NCBI RefSeq assembly: GCF_003051005.1
Contig: NZ_QAOW01000001.1
Span: 1,054,001-1,118,000, forward strand
Origin: Rhodococcus sp. OK519
GTDB lineage: Bacteria > Actinomycetota > Actinomycetes > Mycobacteriales > Mycobacteriaceae
Direction of reading: 5' to 3'
Length of the DNA: 64,000 nucleotides
The translations under genes and the position numbers were made by a program. Numbering within the stretch: the stretch's first letter is position 1; each line of letters starts with the position of its first letter. Shown in pieces: positions 1 through 10,054 of the stretch. A model generated the notes under the pieces. That model was not told where the DNA came from, did not search any database, and saw only the letters and a program-made list of their open reading frames with translations.

Positions 1-1165
<1,165 letters not shown>

Positions 1166-1230
1166 GAAGATCTCCTCATCACGGGTGGACAAACGACTGC
1201 CTGCTATCCCATCACGCGCCACGCTCCTCC

Positions 1231-1293
1231 CGCGATTTGCGCACTTGTCGCGGGAATTCGGGTGTCCGAGGCGCGGTAAGTGCGCAAAACGCG
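1231..1293. repeat. Inverted pair of a 22-bp intergenic repeat (copies 1 and 2)
   Basis: Arms at 1231-1252 and 1272-1293 are inverted copies of a 22-bp unit around AAGTGCGCAAAACGCG and agree at 19 of 22 positions across a 19-base loop. The right arm ends 2 bases from the stop codon of the flavoprotein gene. The same unit recurs four times at 22545-22875. It could act as a terminator or a REP-like element; it has no T tract. Confidence 0.75.
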
Positions 1294-1295
1294 GG

Positions 1296-2576
1296 TCAGG
1301 GGAGGAGGTCGCGGAGGGGGACGGCGGGGTCGGCGAGTCGTGCGGGATCGACCGGGCCCGAGAACGCCACGAGCGCTTTGATCTCGTCGGTGACATCCCA
1401 GATGTTGACGTTCATTCCGGCGAGCACGCGATTCTCCTCGTCGAGCCAGAAGGCGACGAACTCCCGCTTGCCGACGTCGCCACGCGTGACGACCTTCGTG
1501 TACTGCGGCGCCCAGCCCACGTACTCCATGCCGAGGTCGTACTGGTCGGTGAAGAAGTACGGCAGATTCGTGAACTCGACGGGATGCCCGAGCATCGTCG
1601 CGGCCGCGATCGGCGGTTGGTTGAGGGCGTTCGCCCAGTGTTCGACGCGGACCCGCGCGCCCAGCAGCGGATGCTGCTGTGCGGCGATGTCGCCGACCGC
1701 GACGATGTCCGGGTCGCTCGTGGTCAGCGTGCCGTCCACCAGGACGCCGCCGTCGACGGAAAGCCCGGCGGCCTCGGCGATCTCGATGTTGGGCTGCGCG
1801 CCCACTGCCACCAGCACCGCGTCGGCAGGCAGCACGGTGCCGTCGCCGAGCCGGACACCATCGGCCCGGCCGTCCGAGACCGTGATTTCCTCGACCTTCG
1901 CGCCGAACCGGAAGTCAACGCCGTGTTCGCGGTGCAGACCTTCGAAGACCGTGCCCATCTCCTTGCCGAGCGCGGCGCGCAGCGGACCGTCCGCGGCCTC
2001 GACGACCGCGACTTCGACGTCGCGGCCGCGGGCACCGGCCGCGATCTCGAGGCCGATCCAGCCGGCGCCGACGATCACCAGGCGGGCGCCCGGCGACAGT
2101 GCCGCGATCAGTGCGTCGGATTCGTCGATAGTGCGCAGATAGTGAACGCCGGGGGCGTCCGCGCCGGGAATCGGCGGTCGGCGGGACCGGGACCCGGTCG
2201 CGAGCGCGAGTTTGTCGTAGCCGATCGTCGATCCGTCCGGCAGCGTCACGCGCCGTTTGTCGCGATCGATCGTTTCCGCCGTGGTGCCCAGGCGCAAGTC
2301 CACGTGGTGGTCGCGGTACCAGTCGCCGTTCTGGACGGTGAAGTCCGGCAGGGCCTTCTTGCCCGCCACGTGTTCCTTGGAGAGTGGCGGCCGTTCGTAG
2401 GGCAGATGGTCCTCGGCGCTCAGGAGTACGACGGCCCCGTCGAAGTCTCTGGCCCTCAACGACTCTGCAATCTTTGCGCCGGCGAGTCCACCGCCGACGA
2501 TGACGAAGGTGCGTTGCGACGGCTCGTGGGAAGTCACGTGAATGCTCCGTTCCAGTGTCGGTACTGGATCTGTCAT
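1296..2576 (-). CDS. FAD-dependent ferredoxin/putidaredoxin-reductase-like oxidoreductase
   Basis: This is a 426-residue flavoprotein of the type that passes electrons from NAD(P)H to ferredoxin-like partners. The N-terminal FAD motif is IVGGGLAG near residue 19, followed by RPPLSKE. A second dinucleotide motif, IVGAGWIG, lies in the middle, and VAVGDIA binds the FAD ribityl chain. The ATG at 2576 has GAGGA about 7 nt upstream; an internal GTG at 2537 is a weaker alternative. No ferredoxin or P450 gene lies nearby, so the partner is unknown. It sits between pepN and the CPWC protein, which are neighbours in mycobacteria, so it looks like a lineage-specific insertion. Confidence 0.85.
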   Translation of the reverse strand: MTDPVPTLERSIHVTSHEPSQRTFVIVGGGLAGAKIAESLRARDFDGAVVLLSAEDHLPYERPPLSKEHVAGKKALPDFTVQNGDWYRDHHVDLRLGTTAETIDRDKRRVTLPDGSTIGYDKLALATGSRSRRPPIPGADAPGVHYLRTIDESDALIAALSPGARLVIVGAGWIGLEIAAGARGRDVEVAVVEAADGPLRAALGKEMGTVFEGLHREHGVDFRFGAKVEEITVSDGRADGVRLGDGTVLPADAVLVAVGAQPNIEIAEAAGLSVDGGVLVDGTLTTSDPDIVAVGDIAAQQHPLLGARVRVEHWANALNQPPIAAATMLGHPVEFTNLPYFFTDQYDLGMEYVGWAPQYTKVVTRGDVGKREFVAFWLDEENRVLAGMNVNIWDVTDEIKALVAFSGPVDPARLADPAVPLRDLLP

Positions 2577-2619
2577 TTCGCTGTCCTCGTTCGACCCTAA
2601 CGGGGTCTCGGGGTGTGCG

Positions 2620-2646
2620 GGAAGCATTCCTGCGCCGCCGTGGTTC
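2620..2646 (+). promoter_or_regulatory. Candidate SigH-type promoter
   Basis: A GGAAGC box at 2620-2625 is followed after 16 bases by gGTTc at 2642-2646, matching the SigH pattern GGAAYA-N16/17-cGTT. It lies about 60 bases before the CPWC-protein start. The M. tuberculosis orthologue (Rv2466c) belongs to the SigH oxidative-stress regulon. Confidence 0.55.
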
Positions 2647-2704
2647 TCTTGAATCGAGAGGCGCGGCGTCGACGTCGTCGCGCCGCAGGACGAGGGAGAT
2701 GCGA

Positions 2705-3346
2705 GTGAGCGCCGAAGCACAGACCACCACCGGGACCGCGGCAAAGAAGGACACCGTCGACTTCTGGTTCGACCCGCTGTGCCCGTGGTGCTGGATCACC
2801 TCGCGCTGGATCCTCGAGGTCACCAAGGTTCGCGACATCGACGCCAACTTCCACGTCATGAGCCTCGCCGTCCTGAACGAGGGCCGCGACCTGCCCGAGG
2901 AATACCGCGAGATGATGGGCAAGGCGTGGGGCCCGGTGCGGGTGCTCATCGCGGCCGCCCAGCAGCGTGGCGACGAGATCCTGCTGCCGCTGTACACCGC
3001 GATGGGAACCCGGATCCACAACGGTGGCGACCAGGACCTGACGAATGTCGTGGTCGAGTCGCTCGCCGAAGTGGGTCTGCCCGCGGAACTGGCGGCCGCC
3101 GCGGACGCCGGTGAATACGACGCCGAGCTTCGCCGCAGCCACCACGCCGGCATGGACAAGGTCGGCGACGACGTCGGCACCCCGACCATCCACGTCAACG
3201 GCACTGCATTCTTCGGCCCGGTGCTGTCGCGCATCCCGCGCGGCGAGGACGCCGGCCGAGTGTGGGACGGCACCGTCGCTCTGGCGTCGTACCCGCACTT
3301 CTTCGAGCTCAAGCGCACGCGCACCGAGGACCCCCAGTTCGACTGA
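2705..3346 (+). CDS. DsbA-fold mycothiol-dependent reductase (Rv2466c-like)
   Basis: This 213-residue cytosolic protein has a thioredoxin/DsbA fold and the active-site motif CPWC near residue 25, preceded by WFDPL. The M. tuberculosis homologue is a mycothiol-dependent nitroreductase active under oxidative stress; applying that function here is inference from motif and gene order. I chose the GTG at 2705 because AGGGAG lies 6-7 nt upstream; the ATG at 2699 directly abuts that ribosome site. The cis-proline region GTPTIHVNG is present. It has its own SigH-like promoter and is separated from rpiB by a GC-rich hairpin. Confidence 0.88.
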   Translation: MSAEAQTTTGTAAKKDTVDFWFDPLCPWCWITSRWILEVTKVRDIDANFHVMSLAVLNEGRDLPEEYREMMGKAWGPVRVLIAAAQQRGDEILLPLYTAMGTRIHNGGDQDLTNVVVESLAEVGLPAELAAAADAGEYDAELRRSHHAGMDKVGDDVGTPTIHVNGTAFFGPVLSRIPRGEDAGRVWDGTVALASYPHFFELKRTRTEDPQFD

Positions 3347-3368
3347 GCCGCCAGTCCGGAGCGTCACA

Positions 3369-3401
3369 TCGTCGCGGCGTCCCCGAGGGGCGCCGCGACG
3401 A
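3369..3401. terminator. GC-rich hairpin between CPWC protein and rpiB
   Basis: Arms built on CGTCGCGGCG and CGCCGCGACG close around CCCCGAGGGG with one bulged T. There is no T tract, so factor-independent termination is only probable. Confidence 0.5.
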
Positions 3402-3424
3402 CGTGGCCTGTCAGAATTGAGGCC

Positions 3425-3907
3425 ATGCGCGTATACCTGGGTGCCGACCACGCCGGCTTCGAACGCAAGAACGAGATCATCGAACACCTCACCGCCAACG
3501 GTCACGAGGCCATCGACTGCGGTGCGCACGTCTACGACGCCGTCGACGACTACCCGGCGTTCTGCATCGAGGCAGCCCGCCGCGTCGTCGCCGATCCGGG
3601 CAGCCTCGGCCTCGTCCTCGGTGGCAGCGGCAACGGCGAGCAGATCGCCGCGAACAAGGTTCCCGGCGCGCGCTGCGCGCTCGCGTGGAGCGTCGAGACC
3701 GCGCAGCTGGCGCGTCAGCACAACAACGCGCAGCTCATCGGTATCGGTGGCCGCATGCACTCGCTCGAGGAGACCCTCGCGATCGTCGACGCCTTCCTCG
3801 CCACCGAGTGGTCCGACGAGGAGCGTCACCAGCGCCGCATCGACATCCTCGCGGAGTACGAGAAGACGGGTGTGGCTCCGGCCGTGCCCGCGGCTCCCGA
3901 AGCCTGA
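3425..3907 (+). CDS. rpiB: Ribose-5-phosphate isomerase B
   Basis: It interconverts ribose 5-phosphate and ribulose 5-phosphate in the non-oxidative pentose phosphate pathway. The 160-residue length is normal for actinobacterial RpiB. The N-terminus MRVYLGADHAGFERK contains the conserved DHAG, and GGSGNGEQIAANK forms the phosphate-binding loop. The ATG at 3425 is preceded by a CAGAAT hexamer 7 nt upstream, suggesting a leaderless or very short leader; TGAGG could also serve as a ribosome site. nei1 follows after 20 bases, probably in the same transcript. Confidence 0.95.
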   Translation: MRVYLGADHAGFERKNEIIEHLTANGHEAIDCGAHVYDAVDDYPAFCIEAARRVVADPGSLGLVLGGSGNGEQIAANKVPGARCALAWSVETAQLARQHNNAQLIGIGGRMHSLEETLAIVDAFLATEWSDEERHQRRIDILAEYEKTGVAPAVPAAPEA

Positions 3908-3927
3908 CGAGAACCAGGTAGACCACC

Positions 3928-4725
3928 TTGCCCGAGGGCCACACCCTGCACCGACTCGCGCGCCTGCACCAGCAGCGCTTCGCGGGATCGACGGTCCGGG
4001 TGTCGAGCCCGCAAGGCAGATTCGCCGAGGACGCGGCCCTGATCGACGGCCGCGTCCTCGTGCGTTCGGACGCGTGGGGCAAGCACCTGTGGCACCACTA
4101 CGAGAACGGTCTCGTGCTGCACGTCCACCTCGGCCTCTACGGTAAGTTCACCGACTCCGCGGTGCCGCTCGAGGCGCCCGTCGGGCAGGTCCGCATGCGA
4201 ATGATCGGGGCAGAGTACGGCGCGGACCTGCGTGGTCCCACCGCGTGTGAGGTGCTGCATCCGCCGCAGGTCGAGGCCATCGAGGCCAGGCTCGGTCCGG
4301 ATCCGCTGCGCGAGGACGCCGACCCGGATCGCGCGTGGGCGCGGATCTCCAAGTCTCAGACGCCGATCGGGGCGCTGCTCATGGACCAGGCCGTTCTGGC
4401 CGGAGTCGGCAACGTCTACCGGGCCGAGATCCTGTTCCGGCACGGCATCAATCCCGAGCGCCCCGGCAAGCGCGTCGGGCGCGCCGAGTTCGACGCGATC
4501 TGGGCTGATCTGGTCGACCTCATGAACATCGGGGTGCGCCGCGGCAAGATGCACGTCGTGCGACCCGAGGACGATCACGGCGACCCGGCGTACGCGAAGG
4601 ACCGTCCGCGCACCTACACCTACCGCAGAGCAGGATCGGCGTGCCGCATCTGCGGCACGCCGATCGCTCACTCGGTCATGAAGGGGCGCAACCTGTTCTG
4701 GTGCCCCGGCTGTCAGGCGAACTAG
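3928..4725 (+). CDS. nei1: Fpg/Nei-family DNA glycosylase (endonuclease VIII-like)
   Basis: This is a base-excision repair enzyme that removes oxidised bases and nicks the abasic site. The TTG start at 3928 is fixed by chemistry: translation gives MPEGHT, and the proline exposed after Met removal is the family's nucleophile, followed by the catalytic Glu. The C-terminus carries a zinc finger with CRIC and CPGC (about residues 238-262). The length of 265 residues is typical. It lies 20 bases after rpiB, as in M. tuberculosis. Its TAG stop shares CTAG with the convergent neighbour, so the two genes overlap by 4 bases. Confidence 0.93.
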   Translation: MPEGHTLHRLARLHQQRFAGSTVRVSSPQGRFAEDAALIDGRVLVRSDAWGKHLWHHYENGLVLHVHLGLYGKFTDSAVPLEAPVGQVRMRMIGAEYGADLRGPTACEVLHPPQVEAIEARLGPDPLREDADPDRAWARISKSQTPIGALLMDQAVLAGVGNVYRAEILFRHGINPERPGKRVGRAEFDAIWADLVDLMNIGVRRGKMHVVRPEDDHGDPAYAKDRPRTYTYRRAGSACRICGTPIAHSVMKGRNLFWCPGCQAN

Positions 4726-5576
4726 AAGTCGAAGCCTCCACCGAAGTCGCCGCCACCGAAGTCGCCGCCACCGAAGTCGCCGCCACCGAAGTCGCCTCCG
4801 CCGTAGTCGCCTCCGCCGTCGCCCATCGCGCCGTACTCGGTGTCACCGCCCCCGAAGTCGCCGCCACCGTCGCCTTCGGCTGCTGCATCGCCGCCGCCGT
4901 TGTCACCCGCGTCGACGCCACCCTCGGAGCCGTCACCCTGGCCGTCCTCGAACCCCTGCGCGTCGTATCCGACGCCGGCCATGCCGGAGAACATGGCCGA
5001 GAACAGGAACATCGAACCGATGCCCCACGCGCCGGCGACGAGCGCGGGCTTCCACCACGGCTCGGAGTACCAGCCGGCGGGAACCGGACGCCCGGCCACG
5101 CGGCCGCCGGGGTAGTAGTTCGGAGTGCGGGACGACGGGTGGGGTGAAGCCGCGACCTGACGGCCCTCGAACTCGACCTCGCGGTCCTCGGTGACCGAAC
5201 CGGCCGACTTCTGGCCGTCGATGCTCGGAACCTCGGGACCCGGATCCATGCCCATAGCCGTGCGGGCGGCGCGGATGTAATAGAGGCCCTCGAGCGCGGT
5301 CTGCTTCGCCAGACGCGCCTGAACCGGCGTGGTGGCCTGTTCGATCTGTGAACCGGCGGCCGTGTATCGCTCGGACGCGTCGGCGAGAGCCTGCTTGGAG
5401 GCCTCGTCGTTGCCGACGAGGTTGTAGACCTGACCGCCCAGGCGCTCGATCGCCTGGCGGGCGTCCGCCTTGGCGTCTTCGAGTTGGTTCGTCGAGTGGC
5501 CCTTGTTCTTGTTCTGGCTCTTCATCACCAGGAAGACGACGGCGCCGAGGACGGCGACGATGAGGAGGAGTTCCAC
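4722..5576 (-). CDS. Membrane-anchored DUF1542-type protein with Gly-rich tail
   Basis: The function is unknown. The 284-residue product starts with a membrane segment (ELLLIVAVLGAVVFLVM, residues 2-18) and continues with a helical, Ala/Glu/Gln-rich domain (about 25-120) containing YYIRAARTAMGMDPGPE. A PYYPGG-like and WYSEPWWKP stretch follows, then a second hydrophobic segment near residue 185. The last 80 residues are almost entirely Gly, Asp, Glu and Phe, with tandem GGGDF units. The GTG at 5576 has GGAAGG 6 nt upstream. I recall similar proteins in Rhodococcus and Nocardia annotated as DUF1542. The gene ends on CTAG shared with nei1. Confidence 0.7.
   Translation of the reverse strand: MELLLIVAVLGAVVFLVMKSQNKNKGHSTNQLEDAKADARQAIERLGGQVYNLVGNDEASKQALADASERYTAAGSQIEQATTPVQARLAKQTALEGLYYIRAARTAMGMDPGPEVPSIDGQKSAGSVTEDREVEFEGRQVAASPHPSSRTPNYYPGGRVAGRPVPAGWYSEPWWKPALVAGAWGIGSMFLFSAMFSGMAGVGYDAQGFEDGQGDGSEGGVDAGDNGGGDAAAEGDGGGDFGGGDTEYGAMGDGGGDYGGGDFGGGDFGGGDFGGGDFGGGFDF
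4741..4815. repeat. 15-bp tandem repeats inside the Gly-rich coding region
   Basis: Five consecutive 15-bp units based on CCGAAGTCGCCGCCA (4741, 4756, 4771, 4786, 4801; the last two have diverged) encode GGGDF/GGGDY on the minus strand. The unit length is a whole number of codons, so copy number can change without a frameshift. Confidence 0.9.
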
Positions 5577-5670
5577 GGGGGACCTTCCGGAGGTGTCAAA
5601 TCGGACAATGTCAAGACTACCGGCGTCCGGCGCGGCCTGACCGGGTCTCGACTCCTGTCGGTGGTCGATG

Positions 5671-5684
5671 CGAACATATGTTCG
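5671..5684. promoter_or_regulatory. LexA (SOS) box at the dinB start
   Basis: CGAACATATGTTCG is a perfect 14-bp palindrome fitting the actinobacterial SOS box CGAACnnnnGTTCG. It overlaps the candidate ATG of dinB at 5678, where LexA would block the promoter. It is 95 bases from the divergent DUF1542-type gene. Confidence 0.75.
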
Positions 5685-6940
5685 TGTCCGACGTTCGCGA
5701 GGTTCCCGGTCCCGAGTCTCCGGGTGCTGCCGAGGCGACGATCCTGCACGCCGACCTGGACGCGTTCTACGCGTCCGTCGAGCAGCGAGACGACCCGCGC
5801 CTGCGGGGCCGGCCGGTGATCGTCGGCGGGGGAGTCGTGCTCGCGGCCAGTTACGAGGCCAAGGCGTACGGCGTCCGGAGCCCGAGCAGCGAGTCGGACG
5901 CACGGCGCCGGTGTCCGCACGCGATCGTCGTGCCGCCCCGGATGTCGGCGTACGCGCAGGCCAGCCGCGAGGTCTTCGACGTCTTTCGTCGCACGACGCC
6001 GTTGGTCGAGGGAATCTCGATCGACGAGGCGTTCCTCGAGGTCGGTGGTCTGCGGCGGATCTCGGGCGCTCCGATCGAGATCGCGCGGAAGCTGCGGGCC
6101 GACGTGCGCGCGGAGGTGGGGCTGCCCATCACCGTCGGTATCGCACGGACGAAGTTCCTCGCCAAGGTCGCCAGCGCCGTGGGGAAGCCGGACGGGTTGC
6201 TGGCGGTACCGCCGGATCGGGAGCTCGAGTTCCTGCATCCCCTCCCGGTGGAGCGCCTGTGGGGTGTGGGGGCGGTGACGGCGGGCAAGCTGCACGCCTA
6301 CGGAGTCCGCACCGTCGGGGAGCTGGCGGCGCTGGCCGAACGCGAGCTGTCGACCGTGGTCGGGCCGGGATCGGCCCGGCACCTGCACGCGCTGGCGTGG
6401 GCCCGAGACCCCAGGCAGGTGCAGACCGGACACCGGCGTCGGTCGATCGGTGCGCAGCACGCGCTCGGGCGTCGGACGCGGAGCTTCGAGGAGATCGAGT
6501 CGACGGCCGCCGCACTGGTCGATCGGGTGGCGCGACGCCTCCGGGCGGCCGGATGGGTGTGCCGGACGGTGGTGGTCCGGATGCGGTTCGCCGACTTCGA
6601 GCAGGCGACGCGGTCGGTCACGCTCGCGGAGGCGTCGGCGCGTACCGAGTCCATCCTCGCGGCGGTGCACTCGCTGCTGGTGCAGTCGCAGTCCCTGGTC
6701 GCGGAGCGGGGACTGACCCTGGTGGGGGTCACGTTGTCGAACATCGACCGTGAAGGTGCCGAGCAGCTCGCCTTACCGTTCGAGCCGGACGCCGGGCCTC
6801 CTGTCACGGAGACCGACGGTGTCCGGCTCGACGGTGCGCTCGATGCTGTCCGGGCGAAGTTCGGATCGGTCGCGGTCACCCGCGCCGCGCTGCTCGGACG
6901 CGACCGCGGCGCGAGTGTGCCGATCCTGCCGGACGAATAG
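5678..6940 (+). CDS. dinB: DNA polymerase IV (Y-family translesion polymerase)
   Basis: This is an error-prone polymerase that copies damaged DNA. The first catalytic motif HADLDAFYASVEQ is near residue 24, and SIDEAFLE near residue 112 supplies the other metal-binding acids. A helix-hairpin-helix thumb and little-finger domain follow, and QLALPF near residue 365 is a beta-clamp binding motif. The 420-residue length is normal. The start may be ATG 5678 or GTG 5684; both lie in or beside the LexA palindrome. For GTG 5684, GAACAT at 5672-5677 could be the -10 of a leaderless mRNA. The segment SPSSESDARRRCP replaces the more usual SAMPIAEA form. Confidence 0.93.
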   Translation: MFVSDVREVPGPESPGAAEATILHADLDAFYASVEQRDDPRLRGRPVIVGGGVVLAASYEAKAYGVRSPSSESDARRRCPHAIVVPPRMSAYAQASREVFDVFRRTTPLVEGISIDEAFLEVGGLRRISGAPIEIARKLRADVRAEVGLPITVGIARTKFLAKVASAVGKPDGLLAVPPDRELEFLHPLPVERLWGVGAVTAGKLHAYGVRTVGELAALAERELSTVVGPGSARHLHALAWARDPRQVQTGHRRRSIGAQHALGRRTRSFEEIESTAAALVDRVARRLRAAGWVCRTVVVRMRFADFEQATRSVTLAEASARTESILAAVHSLLVQSQSLVAERGLTLVGVTLSNIDREGAEQLALPFEPDAGPPVTETDGVRLDGALDAVRAKFGSVAVTRAALLGRDRGASVPILPDE

Positions 6941-6958
6941 TCGCGGATCAGGCGCCTG

Positions 6959-8092
6959 TCAGGCTCCAGCGGCAGCGTTCAGCTGCTCGAGGGTGCCGGT
7001 GGCCTCCAGGTACTCCTGCACCCAGCGCTCGATGACGGCCGAGGTCTTCTCCACCTTGGTGAACTGGCCCACGACCTGGCCCACCGGGTTGAAGGCGACG
7101 TCGACGGTCTCGTCGGGGTACTTGTGCGTGGCGGCCACGGCCATGCCGGACACCATGTACTGCAGCGGCATGCCGAGCGGCTCCGGATTGCCTTCCTGCT
7201 CCCAGGCCTCCGTCCAGTCGTTGCGCAGCATGCGGCACGGCTTGCCGGTGAACGAGCGGCTCCGCACGGTGTCGCGGCTGCTTGCGTTCATGTAGGCGGC
7301 CTGCTGGACGGCGGTGTTCTCGGCCTCCTCGACCATGAGCCACTGCGAGCCCGACCACGCGCCCTGTGCACCCAGTGCCAGTGCCGCGGCGATCTGCTGA
7401 CCGCTGCCGATGCCGCCCGCGGCGAGCACGGGAACCGGTGCGACCTCCTTGACGACCTGCGGCCACAGCACGATCGAACCGACCTCGCCGCAGTGCCCGC
7501 CACCCTCGCCGCCCTGGGCGATGATGATGTCGACGCCGGCATCGGCGTGCTTGCGAGCCTGGTAGGGCGAGCCGCACAGCGCGGCGACCTTACGACCGGC
7601 GTCATGGATGTGCTTGATCATGTCCGCCGGCGGGGTGCCGAGGGCGTTGGCGATGAGCGTGACCTTGGGGTGCTGCAGCGCGACCTCGACCTGCGGTGTG
7701 GCCGTGGCCTCGGTCCAGCCGAGCAGCTGCAACGCGTTGTCGCCGCCGTCATCGGGCAGGGGCACGCCGTGGTCGGTGAGAATCTTGCGTCCGAAGTCGA
7801 GGGTTGACTGCGGCACCATCGACTGCAGCATCTTCGTGAGTTCGTCGGCGGACAGGTTCGAGTCCATGCCCTCGTACTTGTTCGGAATCACGATGTCGAC
7901 GCCGTAGGGGTGGTCGCCGATGTGCTCGTCGATCCAGTTCAGTTCGATCTCGAGTTCCTCGGGCGTGAAGCCCACGGCGCCGAGGACGCCGAAACCGCCG
8001 GCCTTGCTGACGGCGACCACGACGTCGCGGCAGTGGGTGAACGCGAAGATCGGAAACTCGATGCCGAGGTCGTCGCAGAGGGGGGTGTGCAT
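6959..8092 (-). CDS. Nitronate monooxygenase-family FMN enzyme (first copy)
   Basis: This is a TIM-barrel FMN enzyme of the 2-nitropropane dioxygenase/nitronate monooxygenase family, which oxidises nitronates; other members are flavin-dependent reductases, so the substrate is open. The 377 residues include IAQGGEGGGHCG near 215 and AAGGIGSGQQIAAALALGAQG near 245, the FMN phosphate-binding region. The ATG at 8092 has AAGGAG 7 nt upstream. The gene converges on dinB with an 18-base gap. A second, shorter family member is at 62112-63044. Confidence 0.85.
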   Translation of the reverse strand: MHTPLCDDLGIEFPIFAFTHCRDVVVAVSKAGGFGVLGAVGFTPEELEIELNWIDEHIGDHPYGVDIVIPNKYEGMDSNLSADELTKMLQSMVPQSTLDFGRKILTDHGVPLPDDGGDNALQLLGWTEATATPQVEVALQHPKVTLIANALGTPPADMIKHIHDAGRKVAALCGSPYQARKHADAGVDIIIAQGGEGGGHCGEVGSIVLWPQVVKEVAPVPVLAAGGIGSGQQIAAALALGAQGAWSGSQWLMVEEAENTAVQQAAYMNASSRDTVRSRSFTGKPCRMLRNDWTEAWEQEGNPEPLGMPLQYMVSGMAVAATHKYPDETVDVAFNPVGQVVGQFTKVEKTSAVIERWVQEYLEATGTLEQLNAAAGA

Positions 8093-8237
8093 CCGGGGCT
8101 CCTTCGCTGGGCCTGAATTCTGTAACAGGTTCCAACTTAGGGTGACCGTCGTCGCATCGAGGGGTGAATCGCCCGAAATCGGGACCCGGGCGCGACTGTG
8201 ACAAGCGTCACTCGGGGGGACTTTCGGGGAACGACAA

Positions 8238-8275
8238 AACCCCCGTCCCGGGCGCATTTGCCGGGCGGGGGTTTC
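8238..8275 (-). terminator. Terminator after tRNA-Gly
   Basis: On the minus strand AAACCCCCGCCCGG pairs with CCGGGACGGGGGTTT and continues into TTTTG. It lies 11 bases beyond the 3' end of tRNA-Gly. Confidence 0.8.
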
Positions 8276-8285
8276 CTCCTCGCGG

Positions 8286-8356
8286 AGGGGATGACGGGAA
8301 TCGAACCCGCGTAATCAGTTTGGAAGACTGAGGCTCTACCATTGAGCTACATCCCC
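8286..8356 (-). tRNA. tRNA-Gly (anticodon UCC)
   Basis: The acceptor stem pairs GGGGATG with CATCCCC and carries discriminator U73, as is typical of glycine tRNAs. The anticodon loop CTTCCAA between TCAGT and ACTGA gives UCC. The T arm contains GGTTCGATTCC. CCA is not encoded. A terminator follows on the same strand. Confidence 0.97.
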
Positions 8357-8496
8357 GTGCATACGACATTTGTGGGATCGCCAGCGATGCCGTGTGCGAG
8401 ATGGAACTGTACCCACCTCGCTTTGGAATTCCTAATCGGGGGGCCGTAGGATTCTGCCTCGGGTCCTCACGAGGTTGGTGGGGTCCTGTTTCGGAA

Positions 8497-8573
8497 CGGG
8501 ATGTGGCGCAGCTTGGTAGCGCATCCGCTTTGGGAGCGGAGGGTCGCAGGTTCGAATCCTGTCATCCCGACCA
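8497..8573 (+). tRNA. tRNA-Pro (anticodon UGG)
   Basis: The acceptor stem CGGGATG/CATCCCG is followed by A and an encoded CCA. The anticodon stem TCCGC/GCGGA encloses loop TTTGGGA, which gives UGG (8531-8533). The T arm is AGGTTCGAATCCT. The tig gene starts 83 bases downstream. Confidence 0.97.
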
Positions 8574-8656
8574 CGTGTGCGTCGGTGTCGCGATTGCGGC
8601 ACCGACGCACGACATAGAGCAACGAAGAGCATCACCACTACGAAGGAGCCAGATCC

Positions 8657-10024
8657 GTGAAGAGCACCGTCGAGCAGATCAGCCCGACGCGAGTCCGTAT
8701 CAACGTTGAGGTGCCCTTCGAGGAGCTCAAGCCTGATTTCGACAAGGCGTACAAGGCGCTCGCGCAGCAGATCCGACTCCCCGGCTTCCGTCCGGGCAAG
8801 GCACCGGCCAAGCTGCTGGAGGCCCGCGTCGGCCGCGGTGCCGTGCTGGAGCAGGTCGTCAACGACGCCCTCCCGGCCCGCTACTCGGAGGCCGTTTCGG
8901 CGTCTGATGTGAAGGTCATCGGCCAGCCGGAGATCGAGATCACCAAGCTCGAGGACGGGCAGGAGCTCACGTTCACCGCCGAGGTCGACGTTCGCCCCGA
9001 GATCACCCTCCCCGATTTCTCCACCGTGGCCGTCACCGTCGACCCGATCGAGGTCACCGACGAGGCAGTCGACGAGCAGCTGCTGTCGCTGCGCCAGCGC
9101 TTCGGCACCCTCAAGGGTGTCGAGCGTGAGGTCCAGGACGGCGACTTCGTGTCGATCGACCTGTCGGCCACCGTCGATGGCGTGGCCGTTCCGGAGGCGA
9201 CCGCGTCGGGTCTGTCCCACGAGGTCGGCTCGGGCCAGCTGATCGAGGGCCTCGACGAGGCCATCGTCGGCGTCAAGGCCGGTGAGTCGAAGGACTTCAC
9301 CTCCAAGCTGGTCGCGGGCGAGTTCGCGGGCCAGGACGCTGTCATCACGGTCACCGTCAGCACGGTCAAGGAGCGCGAGCTGCCCGAGGCCGACGACGAG
9401 TTCGCCCAGATGGCAAGCGAGTTCGATACCCTCGCCGAGCTGGAGGCCGACCTGCGCGAGCGCGTCGAGCGTGTCCGCAAGGTCGAGCAGGCCGGTCAGA
9501 TCCGCGACAAGGTTCTCGAGGCGCTGCTCGAGACCGTCGAGGTTCCGCTGCCCGAGGCTGTCGTCAAGGCTGAGGTCGACGCTGCGCTGCACGACGCGAT
9601 CCACGGCCTCGACCACAACGAGGAGAAGCTGAACGAGCTCCTCGAGGAGCAGGGCACCACGCGTGAGCAGTTCGACGCCGACGCCACCGAGGCTGCCGAG
9701 CGTTCGGTCAAGACCCAGCTGCTGCTCGACGCGATCGCCGACGCCGCCGGCACCACGGTGGGCCAGGACGAGCTCACCGAGCGCATCCTGTTCCAGGCGC
9801 AGCGCTACGGCATGGCGCCGGAGCAGTTCATCCAGCAGATCCAGCAGGCCAACCAGCTCGGCGCGGTCTTCGCGGACGTGCGCCGCGGCAAGGCCCTGGC
9901 GGGCGTCGTCGATGCGGCGACGGTCACCGACACCTCGGGTGCGTCCATCGACACCGCCGAGATGTTCGGTACGGCCGAGGCCGAGGCCGAGGATGCTGCT
10001 GTGGAGGGTGACGAGCAGAAGTAG
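8657..10024 (+). CDS. tig: Trigger factor
   Basis: This ribosome-bound chaperone and peptidyl-prolyl isomerase meets nascent chains at the exit tunnel. The ribosome-binding signature GFRPGKAP lies near residue 45. An FKBP-like isomerase domain (about 155-245) and a helical substrate-binding C-terminal domain follow. The 455-residue length is normal, with an acidic tail. The GTG at 8657 has AAGGAG upstream. It is followed by a strong terminator and then clpP1-clpP2-clpX, the usual actinobacterial arrangement linking folding to proteolysis. Confidence 0.97.
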   Translation: MKSTVEQISPTRVRINVEVPFEELKPDFDKAYKALAQQIRLPGFRPGKAPAKLLEARVGRGAVLEQVVNDALPARYSEAVSASDVKVIGQPEIEITKLEDGQELTFTAEVDVRPEITLPDFSTVAVTVDPIEVTDEAVDEQLLSLRQRFGTLKGVEREVQDGDFVSIDLSATVDGVAVPEATASGLSHEVGSGQLIEGLDEAIVGVKAGESKDFTSKLVAGEFAGQDAVITVTVSTVKERELPEADDEFAQMASEFDTLAELEADLRERVERVRKVEQAGQIRDKVLEALLETVEVPLPEAVVKAEVDAALHDAIHGLDHNEEKLNELLEEQGTTREQFDADATEAAERSVKTQLLLDAIADAAGTTVGQDELTERILFQAQRYGMAPEQFIQQIQQANQLGAVFADVRRGKALAGVVDAATVTDTSGASIDTAEMFGTAEAEAEDAAVEGDEQK

Positions 10025-10054
10025 TTCTTCTGCCCGCCGAACGGCGAGCTAGTT

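Noticed and set aside
4741-4815. Regular short repeats that could suggest a CRISPR array
   Set aside because: The 15-bp units are contiguous without spacers and encode GGGDF in frame.
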